DNA from: Entophlyctis helioformis
Taxonomy: Eukaryota > Chytridiomycota > Chytridiomycetes > Chytridiales > Chytriomycetaceae
Direction: 5' to 3'
DNA: 64,000 nt
Assembly: GCA_025526915.1 (NCBI GenBank)
Contig: JAHLKH010000127.1
Span: 1-64,000 of the forward strand
Each line of letters opens with the position of its first letter. Position 1 is the first letter of the stretch. Both the position numbers and the translations under genes were made by a program. Below the pieces are notes generated by a model. The model ran no database searches, was not told where the DNA came from, and worked only from the letters and a program-made list of their open reading frames with translations. Positions 10,641-20,262 of the stretch are shown here, piece by piece.

Positions 10641-12464
10641 TCACTTGACAAACTCCATAAGGCTGTCGACGATGCGCACATTGGCCAGATCTGCCAGCTC
10701 AGAGATGTCGCCGCCCATTGACGATGCCGATGCCGCTGACGACGACGATGAAGAGGCCACAGACAGACCGACCGAGCACGCGCCTTCAGAGCGAGTGGGA
10801 GACGGCATGCGCTGTGCCGTCGTCTGCGGGCTGGCATGAATGCGCGTGCGGCTGCCGCCACCAGCGATTGATGCGGTTGGTGCGCTATCTACAAGAATGG
10901 ACGATCCGGCCGGCGACGAAGAGGGCGAGGGAAGCGATGCAAGGGCAACGTGCGGCTGTGTGGACGGTGCAGACGAGGCGGACGGCGGGGATGTGGCGTG
11001 CATGGACCGCAGCGACGGCTGGCGCTTGAGCGACAATGCCGATGCTGATGCTGATGCTGATGCTGATGCCGAGTGGAGGATGTCGCCCGTGCTACCTGTC
11101 CGCGACGAGATGACGCCCGAGTCGCTGACGGTGAGCGTGCCGCCACGCTTGGATGCAGCCGGTGCAGGAGCCAGGGCAGGAGCAGGAGCAGAGAGCGACG
11201 CGACATGGGCCGTCACCGACATTGGCGTCTCTGCAGATGCAGGAGCAGATGCAGGTCCAGCCGCCGACGCAAAGGACAGCGACGGGTTGCGTGACAGGAT
11301 GGTGGGCGACGGGCTGGAGCTGCGGCGGTTGACCAGGACGACTTCGGGGACCCAGGGCGACAGCAGCTTGACGGCATCGACGCGCGACTCGATGTGGATC
11401 TGCGGCGACAGGTGGCGCACCATGTGCACGAGCCCCTTGTGCGTCTCGCAGAACAGGACGCGGCGCGCATCGATGCACTTGCCGCCGCTGCCGTTGGGCG
11501 AGACGAGGCCCGACGAGGACAGCAGGCCGCGCACCTGGGCCTCTTCGGCGTCGGACTGCACCAGGGTGATGAGCGTCACGTCCCAGGCGCCGCGCTTGAT
11601 CATGGACGCGAGGGTGGACAGCATCGACTCGCGGAATGCAAAGTTGGGTTCCTCTGGGTCGGGCGACGGGTTCCAGAAGAGCAGCTGTTGCGGACATGCA
11701 TGGTCAGCCAAGGGCAGCCGACTGCAGACACCGGGAGGGACACAAGGACAGACATAAGGACAGACAGACAGACAGACAGACAGACATGCCACGTACGTTG
11801 CGAGCGGCAATGGTCAGCGACTTGCGAGGGGCATTTCCGCCCGTGAGGGACCAGCCCGAGCGCTTCTTGGACGGCGACGCGGCCCGGCCAGCGGGCAGCG
11901 TGGGAATTGGCGTTGCGGTCACGGTTGTGGAAGCCGCAGATGCCGTCGCAGTCGTCACGGGCAAAGCTGCAGACACCGACGCCGACGCAGACGTGTGCTG
12001 GATGGCACCGGACATGCCATTGACGCGGTTGGCGCCGTTGTCGTCATCGCTTGCAGGGGCAGCGGGCGGCGAGGGCCGAGTGCGCGGCGAGCGGAGATGG
12101 GCGGCCAGCCAGGCGATCCACCGGCGGGGCTGCATGGCGAGCTGTTGTTGCAGCTGGTCGAGCCGCCGATGCAGCCGGCGCAGCGTCGGGCTTGGGCTTG
12201 CAGCGAGCAGCGGCCGGGCAGCGACAAGGGCAGCGACGGCGAGCAGGACGGCCGCCAGGAGCAGCAGGCGGGAGCGAGTTGAACGGGGGCCAGTCTGCAG
12301 CGATGGCAGCGATGGCAGCGATGGCAGCCACGACGGCCACAGCGAGCGAATGGACAGCAGCATGCCGGCTGTGGCTGCTGTTGCTGCTGCTGCTCCTCCT
12401 TGTGGTGGTTCTTGTGACGGGCCAAGACCCGCCGCAGCGGCTGCATTGGCCGGCCGACGCACGA

Positions 12465-12504
<40 letters not shown>

Positions 12505-12591
12505 GAGCCGCCGGGCCAGCGGGCCTAGCCGCGCGGGCTGTGCGTGTGCGTGGGCGAGTGCTGGGGATTGGCGGGTGCTGCTGCTGCTCAT
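10641..12591 (-). CDS. PEX22: PEX22-like peroxisomal membrane protein
   Basis: Two exons (12591-11797 and about 11684-10641) give 612 codons. After a polyQ stretch comes a hydrophobic anchor (LLLLAAVLLAVAALVAARPLL), then Ser/Ala/Thr-rich linker. The conserved core starts with KSLTIAARNLLFWNPSPDP across the intron, followed by RGLLSSSGL-like text, ARRVLFCETHKGLVHMVRHL and, at the very end, ANVRIVDSLMEF. This order matches PEX22-like proteins as I remember them; PEX22 anchors the ubiquitin-conjugating enzyme PEX4 at the peroxisome for receptor recycling. It is far longer than yeast PEX22 (about 180 residues) because of low-complexity inserts between the two core blocks. An upstream in-frame ATG at 12714 exists; 12591 was preferred because the extension has no recognisable content. 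An AATAAA lies 3' at 10609-10614 (reverse strand). Confidence 0.72.
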
Positions 12592-12862
12592 GTCTGTTGG
12601 TCTGACTGCAAGGATTGAGATTGAGCAAGAGCGACAAAGGCCTCTCAATCCAGCACGTGAAAAAGCGGCCAAGTCGCCCGCTGCTGCTGGGCACGTGTCG
12701 TTGCAATTCGTCATTTTGAAATCTGAATTTGCATTCCAAAATTTGAGTTGGAGTTCGGAATTATGAATTTTGAGTTCGACGCTTCAAGCTCAGATCCAGC
12801 CATCAGCCACCTGGCCCAGATCCACGTAGTGCACCAAGCACAACCTTCCCGTCCACAACAAC

Positions 12863-14539
12863 ATGCTCGGCGCCAATGCCTTTGCGGGCCGCTCGCCCGC
12901 TGACTCTGTGTCGGTCGCCTGCGTGTCGCTCAAGAGCGACGCCAGCGTACGTCTCATGTTCGGCCCGCCCGACTTTGCCATTGTGCTCCGCAAGGCTCTC
13001 GAGCCCATCAGCCCCATCGCCCTCGGCTCGGGCACCAGCGACATCGTAGGGTGGCTGCAGCCCTACGGCCTCGTCTCGGTCTCGTTCAAGCTGCTCATCA
13101 AGGTCTGGACTTCCAGCAACACCGACAGCGCCGCAAAGGCCCGCCAGCGCGCCGCTACCCTGGTGCACTCGCTCGCCGCCGAGGGCTGGTCGCTCAAGAC
13201 GTCCATCAGCCTGCCGTGCAGCACCGTTTCCTTTGACAACCTGTTCTTTGTGCGCGCCGAGCCCAACATCCTGCCCGTCATGACGCTGCACTTGCGCCAC
13301 TCGGGCAAGATCATCGCTGCCAGCGCGCAGCCCGTCAGCCACGCCACCATCGTCAGGATCCGCAACACCATCCTGAGCTCGTGGCCACTCGGCATCGCCT
13401 CTGAGCGCAGCCTTGACCCGTTCACTCGCAGCTTCAAGCTTGTGATGCCAACGCGCACGCTCTCTACCGCCGACCCTGCGCAGTCCCGTATCATGACCAT
13501 GTGTCTGATGCGGACCATGCACGATCTCGGCTACCGTCTGCTTGGCCCGAGCGCCGTCGATCCGTGGTCCCAGGTCAACACCAACAACGGCGACACGCTC
13601 TTTTTCCAGAAACGTCCGCTGTCCGAGCTGCATCACAGCAACTACGCCGCCAACCTCGCGCCGCCAGCCTACAACGATCTGTTTGGTGCTCAAGCTGGCG
13701 CCGTGTCTGGCAGCGGGTCGTCTGTTTCCCTCTCAGTCGCAACCATGCTCGCACCGCCATCACGGCGATCCTCGGTCTCGTCCGACACACCATCGACCGC
13801 AGCACGCGACCTCTCCAGCCTGTCGTGCATCCTGCTCGACGCGTCCCACTCCATCACCATCATCTCGCCGTCGGCGTACGACTCGCTCATCCCCATGACA
13901 CGACGAACCATCGCCCGCGCGTGGCCGCAAGGCACCGACGCCGAACGGTTCCACCTCACCTTTGGATTCCCTGTCACAGAGTTCAAGCTCAAAGGCGACC
14001 CCTTCTCAACCCACTATGGCACCATCCTCGTTCTCCAGCTGCTCTCGCACGCTGCCTTGGCCGGCTGGCGGCTGTCGGAAGCCATCAAGGACAAGGCGAC
14101 CGACGAGCTGCCGATGCTCGTGCTGACGCCTTCGGCGTCGCAGCCCGAGACCTGCGTCGTGCACTTTGCCATCGCGTTTGCTGCCGGTCATTCGCGACTC
14201 CGCCTCATCACCGTCAGCGACTCGGCGACGTCGTCGGCCGAGTCCCTCATGCCGCCATCCGACCTCGCTTCCCTGACGTCCATCATCAACCTGGCCACCA
14301 TCCAGGTCATTGGTCGCGTGTGTCCCGTGACCATGACCACGGGTCTCGCCGAATGGACCCTCTCCCGCGCGCAACACCGCGAGGACGTGTCTGGAGGCAC
14401 TTTGCGCAAGTGCCGCTTCCTTGTCGCGCTGCTCATGCACCGCTTCGAGGCCGCCGGATGGAAGTTCCTCGCCGCACCCCAGCTGACCAAGTCAGTGACA
14501 GATATTCAGACGGATACACTCGTGTTTGGCCGCCTATAA
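12863..14539 (+). CDS. FM1: four-module protein of unrecognised family, PPxY in linker
   Basis: A single exon of 558 codons with no recognised named domain. Visible by self-comparison are four copies of a module of about 110-130 residues. Each module starts with a short beta-like run (VRLMFGPPDFAIVLRKAL; TLHLRHSGKIIAAS; ILLDASHSITIISP; HFAIAFAAGHSRLRLI), then has an F-K-L core (VSFKLLIKVW, RSFKLVMP, TEFKLKGDPF), then a helical stretch ending G-W (AAEGWSL, AALAGWRL, EAAGWKF), and closes with a D-x-L-F-F/V-F strand (DNLFFVR, DTLFFQKR, DTLVFGR). Modules 2 and 3 are joined by a Ser/Thr-rich linker containing PPAY. No signal peptide or membrane segment is seen, so a cytosolic location is likely. 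DNA is nearly identical to FM2 over long stretches. Function is unknown. Confidence 0.85.
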   Translation: MLGANAFAGRSPADSVSVACVSLKSDASVRLMFGPPDFAIVLRKALEPISPIALGSGTSDIVGWLQPYGLVSVSFKLLIKVWTSSNTDSAAKARQRAATLVHSLAAEGWSLKTSISLPCSTVSFDNLFFVRAEPNILPVMTLHLRHSGKIIAASAQPVSHATIVRIRNTILSSWPLGIASERSLDPFTRSFKLVMPTRTLSTADPAQSRIMTMCLMRTMHDLGYRLLGPSAVDPWSQVNTNNGDTLFFQKRPLSELHHSNYAANLAPPAYNDLFGAQAGAVSGSGSSVSLSVATMLAPPSRRSSVSSDTPSTAARDLSSLSCILLDASHSITIISPSAYDSLIPMTRRTIARAWPQGTDAERFHLTFGFPVTEFKLKGDPFSTHYGTILVLQLLSHAALAGWRLSEAIKDKATDELPMLVLTPSASQPETCVVHFAIAFAAGHSRLRLITVSDSATSSAESLMPPSDLASLTSIINLATIQVIGRVCPVTMTTGLAEWTLSRAQHREDVSGGTLRKCRFLVALLMHRFEAAGWKFLAAPQLTKSVTDIQTDTLVFGRL

Positions 14540-14892
14540 CCCGTGGCCTTAATACTTTTGTAATCTTAGTAATGAAGAGGCTTTGTACTCAAAGGACGCC
14601 TCTCTGCCTGTCTGCCGCTCTGCCTGTCGTTCTGCTTGGCTGAGGACTCTCGAGCCAAGCACGTGAATTGCGGTATGGCCGCCATCCGGTGCTGGGCCAT
14701 CTGTTGCAGTGCACGTGCCCTAACCATTCGCTGACAATCGTCGCGCTGACGTTGGTCGTCGTTTTGAAAATTGCCACATAAAAGGTCGGCATTTCAACCC
14801 TGCCACGTCAACGGACGTTCCGCCAACTCAGATCCCCTCAGATCCGCCCAGATATCCGCCCAGATCCCGCCTGTGCACCAACCGACCAAGAC
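14540..14892. other. Spacer between FM1 and FM2
   Basis: 353 bp with a TATA-like element (about 14775) and the CAGATCC repeats near the FM2 start. No gene is seen. Confidence 0.6.
14828..14870 (+). promoter_or_regulatory. Tandem CAGATCC-type repeats upstream of FM2
   Basis: Four CAGAT(C/A)TC-like units about 10-12 bp apart end 23 bp before the FM2 start codon; FM1 has only two scattered copies (CAGATCCA) in its leader. They may bind a regulator or simply be a leader expansion. A TATA-like CATAAAAGG stands about 50 bp further upstream. Confidence 0.4.
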
Positions 14893-16818
14893 ATGCTCGG
14901 CTCCAGCTCTCCTGTCAGACCTCCCACGATCCTTGTCAGGGCTCCCACCGTCGCCAGCTCTGGTGCTGCCGCTGGCACCAACCCGCCCGTAGACAACCTG
15001 GCCGTCGCCTGCGTGTCGCTCAAGAGCGACGCCGGCGTGCGCCTCATGTTTGGCCCGCCCGACTTTGCCATTGTGCTCCGACAGGCTCTCGAGGCCATGG
15101 GCCCTGTCGCCACCAACCCTGGCAACGACGATGCGGCAGAGTGGCTGCGGCCGTACGGCCTCGTCTCGGTCTCGTTCAAGCTGCCGACCAAGGTCTGGAC
15201 TTCCAGCAACACCGACAGCGCCGGAGACTCCCGCTGGCGAGCCGCCACCCTGGTGCACTCGCTCGCCGCCGAGGGCTGGTCGCTCAAGGCGTCCATCAGC
15301 CTGCCGTGCAGCACCGTTTCCTTTGACAACCTGTTCTTTGTGCGCGCCGAGCCCAACATCCTGCCCGTCATGACGCTGCACTTGCGCCACTCGGGCAAGA
15401 TCATCGCTGCCAGCGCGCAGCCCGTCAGCCACACCACCATCGTCAGGATCCGCAACACCATCCTGAGCTCGTGGCCACTCGGCATCGCCTCTGAGCGCAG
15501 CCTGGACCTGTGCACCCGCAGCTTCAAGCTTGTGATGCCGACCCGCACGCTCTCTACCGCCGACCCTGCGCAGTCCCGTATCATGACCATGTGTCTGATG
15601 CGGACCATGCACGATCTCGGCTACCGTCTGCTTGGCCCGAGCGCCGTCGATCCGTGGTCCCAGGTCAACACCAACAACGGCGACACGCTCTTCTTCCAGA
15701 AACGTCCGCTGTCCGAGGTGATTAACGGCGACCTGGCCGCCGACTATGCGCCGCCAGCCTACGACGATCTGTTTGGTGCTCAAGCTGGCGCCGTGTCTGG
15801 CAGCGGGTCGTCTGTTTCCCTCTCAGTCGCAACCATGCTCGCACCGCCATCACGGCGATCCTCGGTCTCGTCCGACACACCATCGACCGCAGCACGCGAC
15901 CTGTCCAGCCTGTCGTGCATCCTGCTCGACGCGTCCCACTCCGTCACCATCGTCTCACCGACCGCGTACAACATGCTCATCCACATTACGCGCAAGACCA
16001 TCGCCCGCGCGTGGCCGCAAGGCACCGACGCCGAACGGCCCCACCTGACCTTTGGCTTCCCCATCACAGAGTTCAAGCTCAAAGGCGACCCCTTCTCAAC
16101 CCACTATGGCACCATCCTCGTTCTCCAGCTGCTCTCGCACGCTGCCTTGGCCGGCTGGCGGTTGTCGGAAGCCATCAAGGACAAGGCGACCGACGAGCTG
16201 CCCATGCTCGTGCTGACGCTGTCGCCGTCCTCGTCGCCATTATCGCCGACATTCCCATCGTTGCCAACATCGCCAATATTGCCGACATCGCCAACGTTGC
16301 TGTCAATGCTGACATCCCCGACGTCGCAAATGTCGCCAACATCGTCAATGCCCCCGGTATCCTCGACATCCTCAACATCCTCGACGCCCCCGACATCCCC
16401 AACTGCCCCATCGGCATCGCAGCCCGAGACCAGTGTCGTGCACTTTGCCATCGCGTTTGCTGCAGGCCATTCGCGACTGCGCCTCATCACCGTCAGCGAC
16501 CCAGAGACGTCGTCGGCCGAGTCCCTCATGCCGCCATCCGACCTCGCTTCCCTCAAGTCCATCATCAACCTGACCGCCTTCCAGGTCAGCGGCCACGTGT
16601 GTCCCGTGACCGTGTCCACCGGTCTCGCTGAATGGACCCTCTCCCACGCGCAACACCGCGACTCGCTCTCTGTCGACACTCTGCGCAAGTGCCGCTTCCT
16701 CGCCGCGCTCCTCATGCACCGCTTCGAGGCTGCCGGATGGAAGTTCCTCGCCGCACCCCATCTCATCAAGTCGAACGCTGATATTCAGACAGACACGCTC
16801 GTGTTTGGCCGTCAATAA
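14893..16818 (+). CDS. FM2: four-module protein, recent duplicate of FM1 with Ser/Thr/Pro insert
   Basis: A single exon of 641 codons with the same four modules as FM1; modules 1-2 and the PPAY linker are almost base-for-base the same as FM1. Differences are a different N-terminus (MLGSSSPVRPPTIL), altered residues just before PPAY, and about 70 extra residues between modules 3 and 4 (about 16217-16425) made of degenerate Ser-Pro-Thr units. The insert keeps the frame, and the text on either side (LVLT, then SASQPET) matches FM1. The stop lies only 45 bp from the stop of the convergent coiled-coil gene. Upstream is a short tandem array of CAGATCC units and a TATA-like ATAAAAGG. Function is unknown. 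Confidence 0.85.
   Translation: MLGSSSPVRPPTILVRAPTVASSGAAAGTNPPVDNLAVACVSLKSDAGVRLMFGPPDFAIVLRQALEAMGPVATNPGNDDAAEWLRPYGLVSVSFKLPTKVWTSSNTDSAGDSRWRAATLVHSLAAEGWSLKASISLPCSTVSFDNLFFVRAEPNILPVMTLHLRHSGKIIAASAQPVSHTTIVRIRNTILSSWPLGIASERSLDLCTRSFKLVMPTRTLSTADPAQSRIMTMCLMRTMHDLGYRLLGPSAVDPWSQVNTNNGDTLFFQKRPLSEVINGDLAADYAPPAYDDLFGAQAGAVSGSGSSVSLSVATMLAPPSRRSSVSSDTPSTAARDLSSLSCILLDASHSVTIVSPTAYNMLIHITRKTIARAWPQGTDAERPHLTFGFPITEFKLKGDPFSTHYGTILVLQLLSHAALAGWRLSEAIKDKATDELPMLVLTLSPSSSPLSPTFPSLPTSPILPTSPTLLSMLTSPTSQMSPTSSMPPVSSTSSTSSTPPTSPTAPSASQPETSVVHFAIAFAAGHSRLRLITVSDPETSSAESLMPPSDLASLKSIINLTAFQVSGHVCPVTVSTGLAEWTLSHAQHRDSLSVDTLRKCRFLAALLMHRFEAAGWKFLAAPHLIKSNADIQTDTLVFGRQ
16217..16425 (+). repeat. 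Degenerate Ser-Pro-Thr minisatellite inside FM2
   Basis: About 200 bp of imperfect 9-15-bp units (tcgccaac, attgccgac, ttgtcaatg variants) lie in frame between modules 3 and 4 of FM2. They are absent from FM1, where the two flanks meet directly, so the tract expanded after the duplication. Confidence 0.8.
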
Positions 16819-16863
16819 CCCGTGGCAGTATTATTTCTTTGTGAATGAATAGTATCAAGAAAC

Positions 16864-19800
16864 TCAGTACGCAAAGGACGTCTTGCGATCGTTTGGTCTA
16901 TATCCGGCATTTCCGTTGTTGCTGTTGTTTCCACCAGACTGATGCTGCTGCTGCTGCTGTTGTTGTTGCTGTTGTTGCTGTTGCTGCTGCGTGTACGTGC
17001 CCTGTGGCGCGGCGGTGCGCGACAACAGCCGCTCAACATCGTCGAAATCGTCAATGCCAACAATCTTGCGGCTGGCTTCGCGGTCGCCCGATCGCGGCAG
17101 TCCAGCGGCGCCAGTATTCGACGTTGAAGGGTACGCTGCATACGAACCACTGCCACTGCCACTGCCGCCTGTGTTGTTGTTGTTGGTGACAACTGGCCGT
17201 GCTGAGCCTCGCAAGCCAGACACGGCAAGCGCAGGTGCGTTGCCAGGTGCGGGCGAAAACGTCACGCCCATCGGGGTTGCGCTCGCGTTGCGGCTATGTC
17301 CACCGCCGCCGTTGATGCTGCCGCCACCAAACACCAGGTTCGATCCCAGATTGTCATTGTAGCTCCGTCCTGGCCGGCCGGCTGCCACCTCACCGCCGCC
17401 AACACCACCACTGGCCTTGCCGTCATAGTCACGGTCGAGCAGCAGATCCACCTGCGACTTGAGCCGCTTGGAAATTTCCTCCATGTTGCTCTGCAGCCGC
17501 ATAATCTCGCCGTCGCGAGCATGCATCGCCGACCCCGCCGTCATTGAGCCGTTGCGGTACGCGCTCATCTCGTCGTCCAGCCGGCGCATCTGGTCCACCA
17601 TCGCCTGGTGCTTGGCCACCAGCCGCGCGATCTCCTGGTTCTTCTGGTTGACCGCGAGCTGCAGGTTCGACACTTGCCGCTGGTACGACGCCTCGCCCGC
17701 CAGCAGCTCCGACACGCGCGCCTCGAGGGAGAAGCGGTCGGCCGACAGCTCCGAGAGCTCGACCTTGAGCTTGGACGCCTCGTCGGCCACGGACGTCAGC
17801 TGCGCGAGCTTGGCCGCGTGCTGGCTGCGCAGCGTCTGGATCTCCTGCTCCATCGCCGTCTTGGCGTGCGTGAACCGGTCCTGGATCGACAGGATCTCGT
17901 CGCGCTTCTTGGCCTTGTACGACTCGTAGTCTTGCTGGTCGCGCGTCACCTGGCCCTGCATGTCTGCCAGCTTGCTCTGCATCTCCACCAGCGTCGCGTT
18001 CTGCCCGCGGATCGTCTCCTCGCGCTGGCGGATCGTCTGCCGCAGCACCGACTCGTTCTCGCGCAGGTCTTGCAGCTGCAGCTGCGTGTCAGAGAGCGTC
18101 GACTGCAGGTCCGCGATCTTGGCCGACACGGACATGAGCTTGTCCTTGTTCTGCTGCCGGATCTCGCCGTTGGTCCGGATCTCCTGCTCGAGCCGCGACC
18201 CGACATCGTTGAGCTGCGCGTGCAGATCGTCGGCTTCGCGGTGCTTGGCGTCGCGGTCGGCCTCGAGAATCGACCGCTGCGCAAGCAGCGTCTCCTTCTC
18301 CGCCTTGAGCGTCTCGATGATCCCGCGGAACTGCGACAGGTCCTTGTCCATGGCCTGGTTGTCTGCACGCAGCTCGTGCAGCGCACCCTGCATCTCCGAC
18401 ACGTCGCGAAGCAGCCGGCCATTGTCGCTCTGGAACTGCCGCGCCTGTTTCTCGAGATCCATGAGATCCTGCGCCTGCTGCGCCGTCTTGCCCAGCGTCT
18501 GCTCCAGCTCCTGTCGCAGCTGCGCCTCGATCGTCTTGCTCATCTCGGCGTCCTGCAGTAGCGTGCTCTGCCGCGCATTCAGCCGCGAGATCTCGCTCAC
18601 GTATTTGCGCTGCTGCGCCGCAAGCTCTTCGACCTCGTTGAACAGCTTGCGCTCACGCGCCGTCACTTGCTCAATCTCGGCCAGGTAGTTCTTTTCGCGC
18701 CGTGACTGATCGTCTACCTCGCGCTTCGTCTCGTTGAGCACCGACCGCACCTTGGACAGCTCATCCACCTCGGCCTGCTTGCGCTCGATCGTGTCATGCA
18801 GCTGTCGGATCGCCGCGTCGCGCTCGCCGAGCGTCTCTTCCAGCTTGAGCGCCTTGACCTCCATCTTCATGCGCGTCTCCTTTTCGCGCATCCAGTCGCC
18901 CTCACGCTCGCGCAGCGCTTTGGCGTACTTGACCAGCTCCTGCTCGCGCGTGGCCACGCGCTCGGCCAGATCCTTGCGCAGCCGGCCCAGCTCCGCCACC
19001 TTTTTCTCGCGGTCCTGCAGCGTCGCGTCCGCCTCCTTCCACGCCTTTTCCGTCATCTCCACCTTGCTCAGCAGCAGCGTGCGTTCCTTGGTCAGCTCGC
19101 GCATGTCGCGCTCGTACCGTGCCTGCACGTTTGTAAGCTGGTTCGACAGCCCCACCGTCTCTTCCGACTTGAGCACCAGCGCCTTTTGCAGCGTCGTCGA
19201 CGCCGTGTGGAACCGCGACTCGGTGTTGCGGATATCCTGCAGATGCGACTGCTGCAGCTGCTGCACCTGCGTCAGCAGCTTGCTGTACGCTTCCTCGAGA
19301 TGGTTGTACCGCGCACGCTCTTCGTCGAGCATCGCCTTGTCAGACACGTGGTACTTGGCGCGGTGCTTGAGATCCTTGACGACCAGCTTGCCAAACGCGT
19401 CGGTCGACGTGGGCGACGAGCGGCGTTCGGACGACGATCGGTGTCGGCTGGATCCCGACGCGGCAGCCGCGGCAGCCACCGCCGCAGCCACCTCGCGCTC
19501 GCGTGCATGTTTCTCTGCCTTGAGCCGTGCCTTTTCCGCCTTGGCCAGCTCGACCAGCGACCGCGACAGCGACATGCTGTTGGACCCGCCCGCACCGCCC
19601 GATGCCGACAGCCCCGCATGGCCATACGCGGGCGCCTCCAGATCCACAAACGAGTGCTTGCCGTCTTTCGAGAGCCGGATCTTGCCGCGCAGGCCGCCCT
19701 GGTCCGTCGCGTAGCAGACATCGTCGCCCACCGAGCTGCCCGAATCGTCGGCATCTCGCCCATGGCCGCGGTGGATCGCCGGCTGGCTCTGGTGGTGCGG

Positions 19801-20262
19801 CTGCCGATGATGGCCGAGCGTCGGCGAATGCGCTTGCGGCAGTGGCAACGGCTGGTACGGCGGCTGCATCGGCATCTGCATCGGCTGCATCGGCTGTAGT
19901 GGTTGCTGCTGCTGGAACCCAAACGGCATCTGCTGCTGTGGCTGCTGCTGGAAATGCGACGGCTGGCCGTACGACGGAGAGTAGGGATCGCCCATGGGCG
20001 GGCCAGACAGGCCGGATCCGTTGGTGTTGGTGTTGGTGTTGGTGTTGGTGCGTCCGAAGCCCGCAGGATTCGATCCGTTGGAAAAGCCTCCGGCTGGCTG
20101 CTGCTGATAGTAGGGCGACTGCGGCATGCCGTAGTCCTGGTGCGGCTGTTGCTGTTGCTGCTGGCCATATGTGCCTGCAGACGGGCCGTTGCTGCTGCCA
20201 AAGGCGGTCGATATCAACGGCGGCCGCTGCTGCCCGCCATCCCAGGCGTGCTGGTAAGCCAT
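16864..20262 (-). CDS. Large coiled-coil protein, polyQ termini
   Basis: A single exon of 1132 codons. Residues 1-180 are Gln/Gly/Pro/Ser-rich. A short folded-looking patch follows (GLRGKIRLSKDGKHSFVDLE). From about residue 240 to 900 the protein is a near-continuous coiled coil rich in Glu, Lys, Gln and Leu heptads (KKVAELGRLRKDLAERV and similar). The last 200 residues are Gly/Ser-rich and end in a CAG/CAA-encoded polyQ before RPNDRKTSFAY. No family is recognised; long coiled coils of this size occur in centrosome/basal-body, Golgi-tether and cytoskeletal proteins, and sequence alone does not choose between them. It sits in reverse orientation between FM2 and FM3, so the array expanded around it or it was inserted. 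The start could lie further upstream, since an open Ala/Pro-rich frame continues past 20262. Confidence 0.8.
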   Translation of the reverse strand: MAYQHAWDGGQQRPPLISTAFGSSNGPSAGTYGQQQQQQPHQDYGMPQSPYYQQQPAGGFSNGSNPAGFGRTNTNTNTNTNGSGLSGPPMGDPYSPSYGQPSHFQQQPQQQMPFGFQQQQPLQPMQPMQMPMQPPYQPLPLPQAHSPTLGHHRQPHHQSQPAIHRGHGRDADDSGSSVGDDVCYATDQGGLRGKIRLSKDGKHSFVDLEAPAYGHAGLSASGGAGGSNSMSLSRSLVELAKAEKARLKAEKHAREREVAAAVAAAAAASGSSRHRSSSERRSSPTSTDAFGKLVVKDLKHRAKYHVSDKAMLDEERARYNHLEEAYSKLLTQVQQLQQSHLQDIRNTESRFHTASTTLQKALVLKSEETVGLSNQLTNVQARYERDMRELTKERTLLLSKVEMTEKAWKEADATLQDREKKVAELGRLRKDLAERVATREQELVKYAKALREREGDWMREKETRMKMEVKALKLEETLGERDAAIRQLHDTIERKQAEVDELSKVRSVLNETKREVDDQSRREKNYLAEIEQVTARERKLFNEVEELAAQQRKYVSEISRLNARQSTLLQDAEMSKTIEAQLRQELEQTLGKTAQQAQDLMDLEKQARQFQSDNGRLLRDVSEMQGALHELRADNQAMDKDLSQFRGIIETLKAEKETLLAQRSILEADRDAKHREADDLHAQLNDVGSRLEQEIRTNGEIRQQNKDKLMSVSAKIADLQSTLSDTQLQLQDLRENESVLRQTIRQREETIRGQNATLVEMQSKLADMQGQVTRDQQDYESYKAKKRDEILSIQDRFTHAKTAMEQEIQTLRSQHAAKLAQLTSVADEASKLKVELSELSADRFSLEARVSELLAGEASYQRQVSNLQLAVNQKNQEIARLVAKHQAMVDQMRRLDDEMSAYRNGSMTAGSAMHARDGEIMRLQSNMEEISKRLKSQVDLLLDRDYDGKASGGVGGGEVAAGRPGRSYNDNLGSNLVFGGGSINGGGGHSRNASATPMGVTFSPAPGNAPALAVSGLRGSARPVVTNNNNTGGSGSGSGSYAAYPSTSNTGAAGLPRSGDREASRKIVGIDDFDDVERLLSRTAAPQGTYTQQQQQQQQQQQQQQQHQSGGNNSNNGNAGYRPNDRKTSFAY

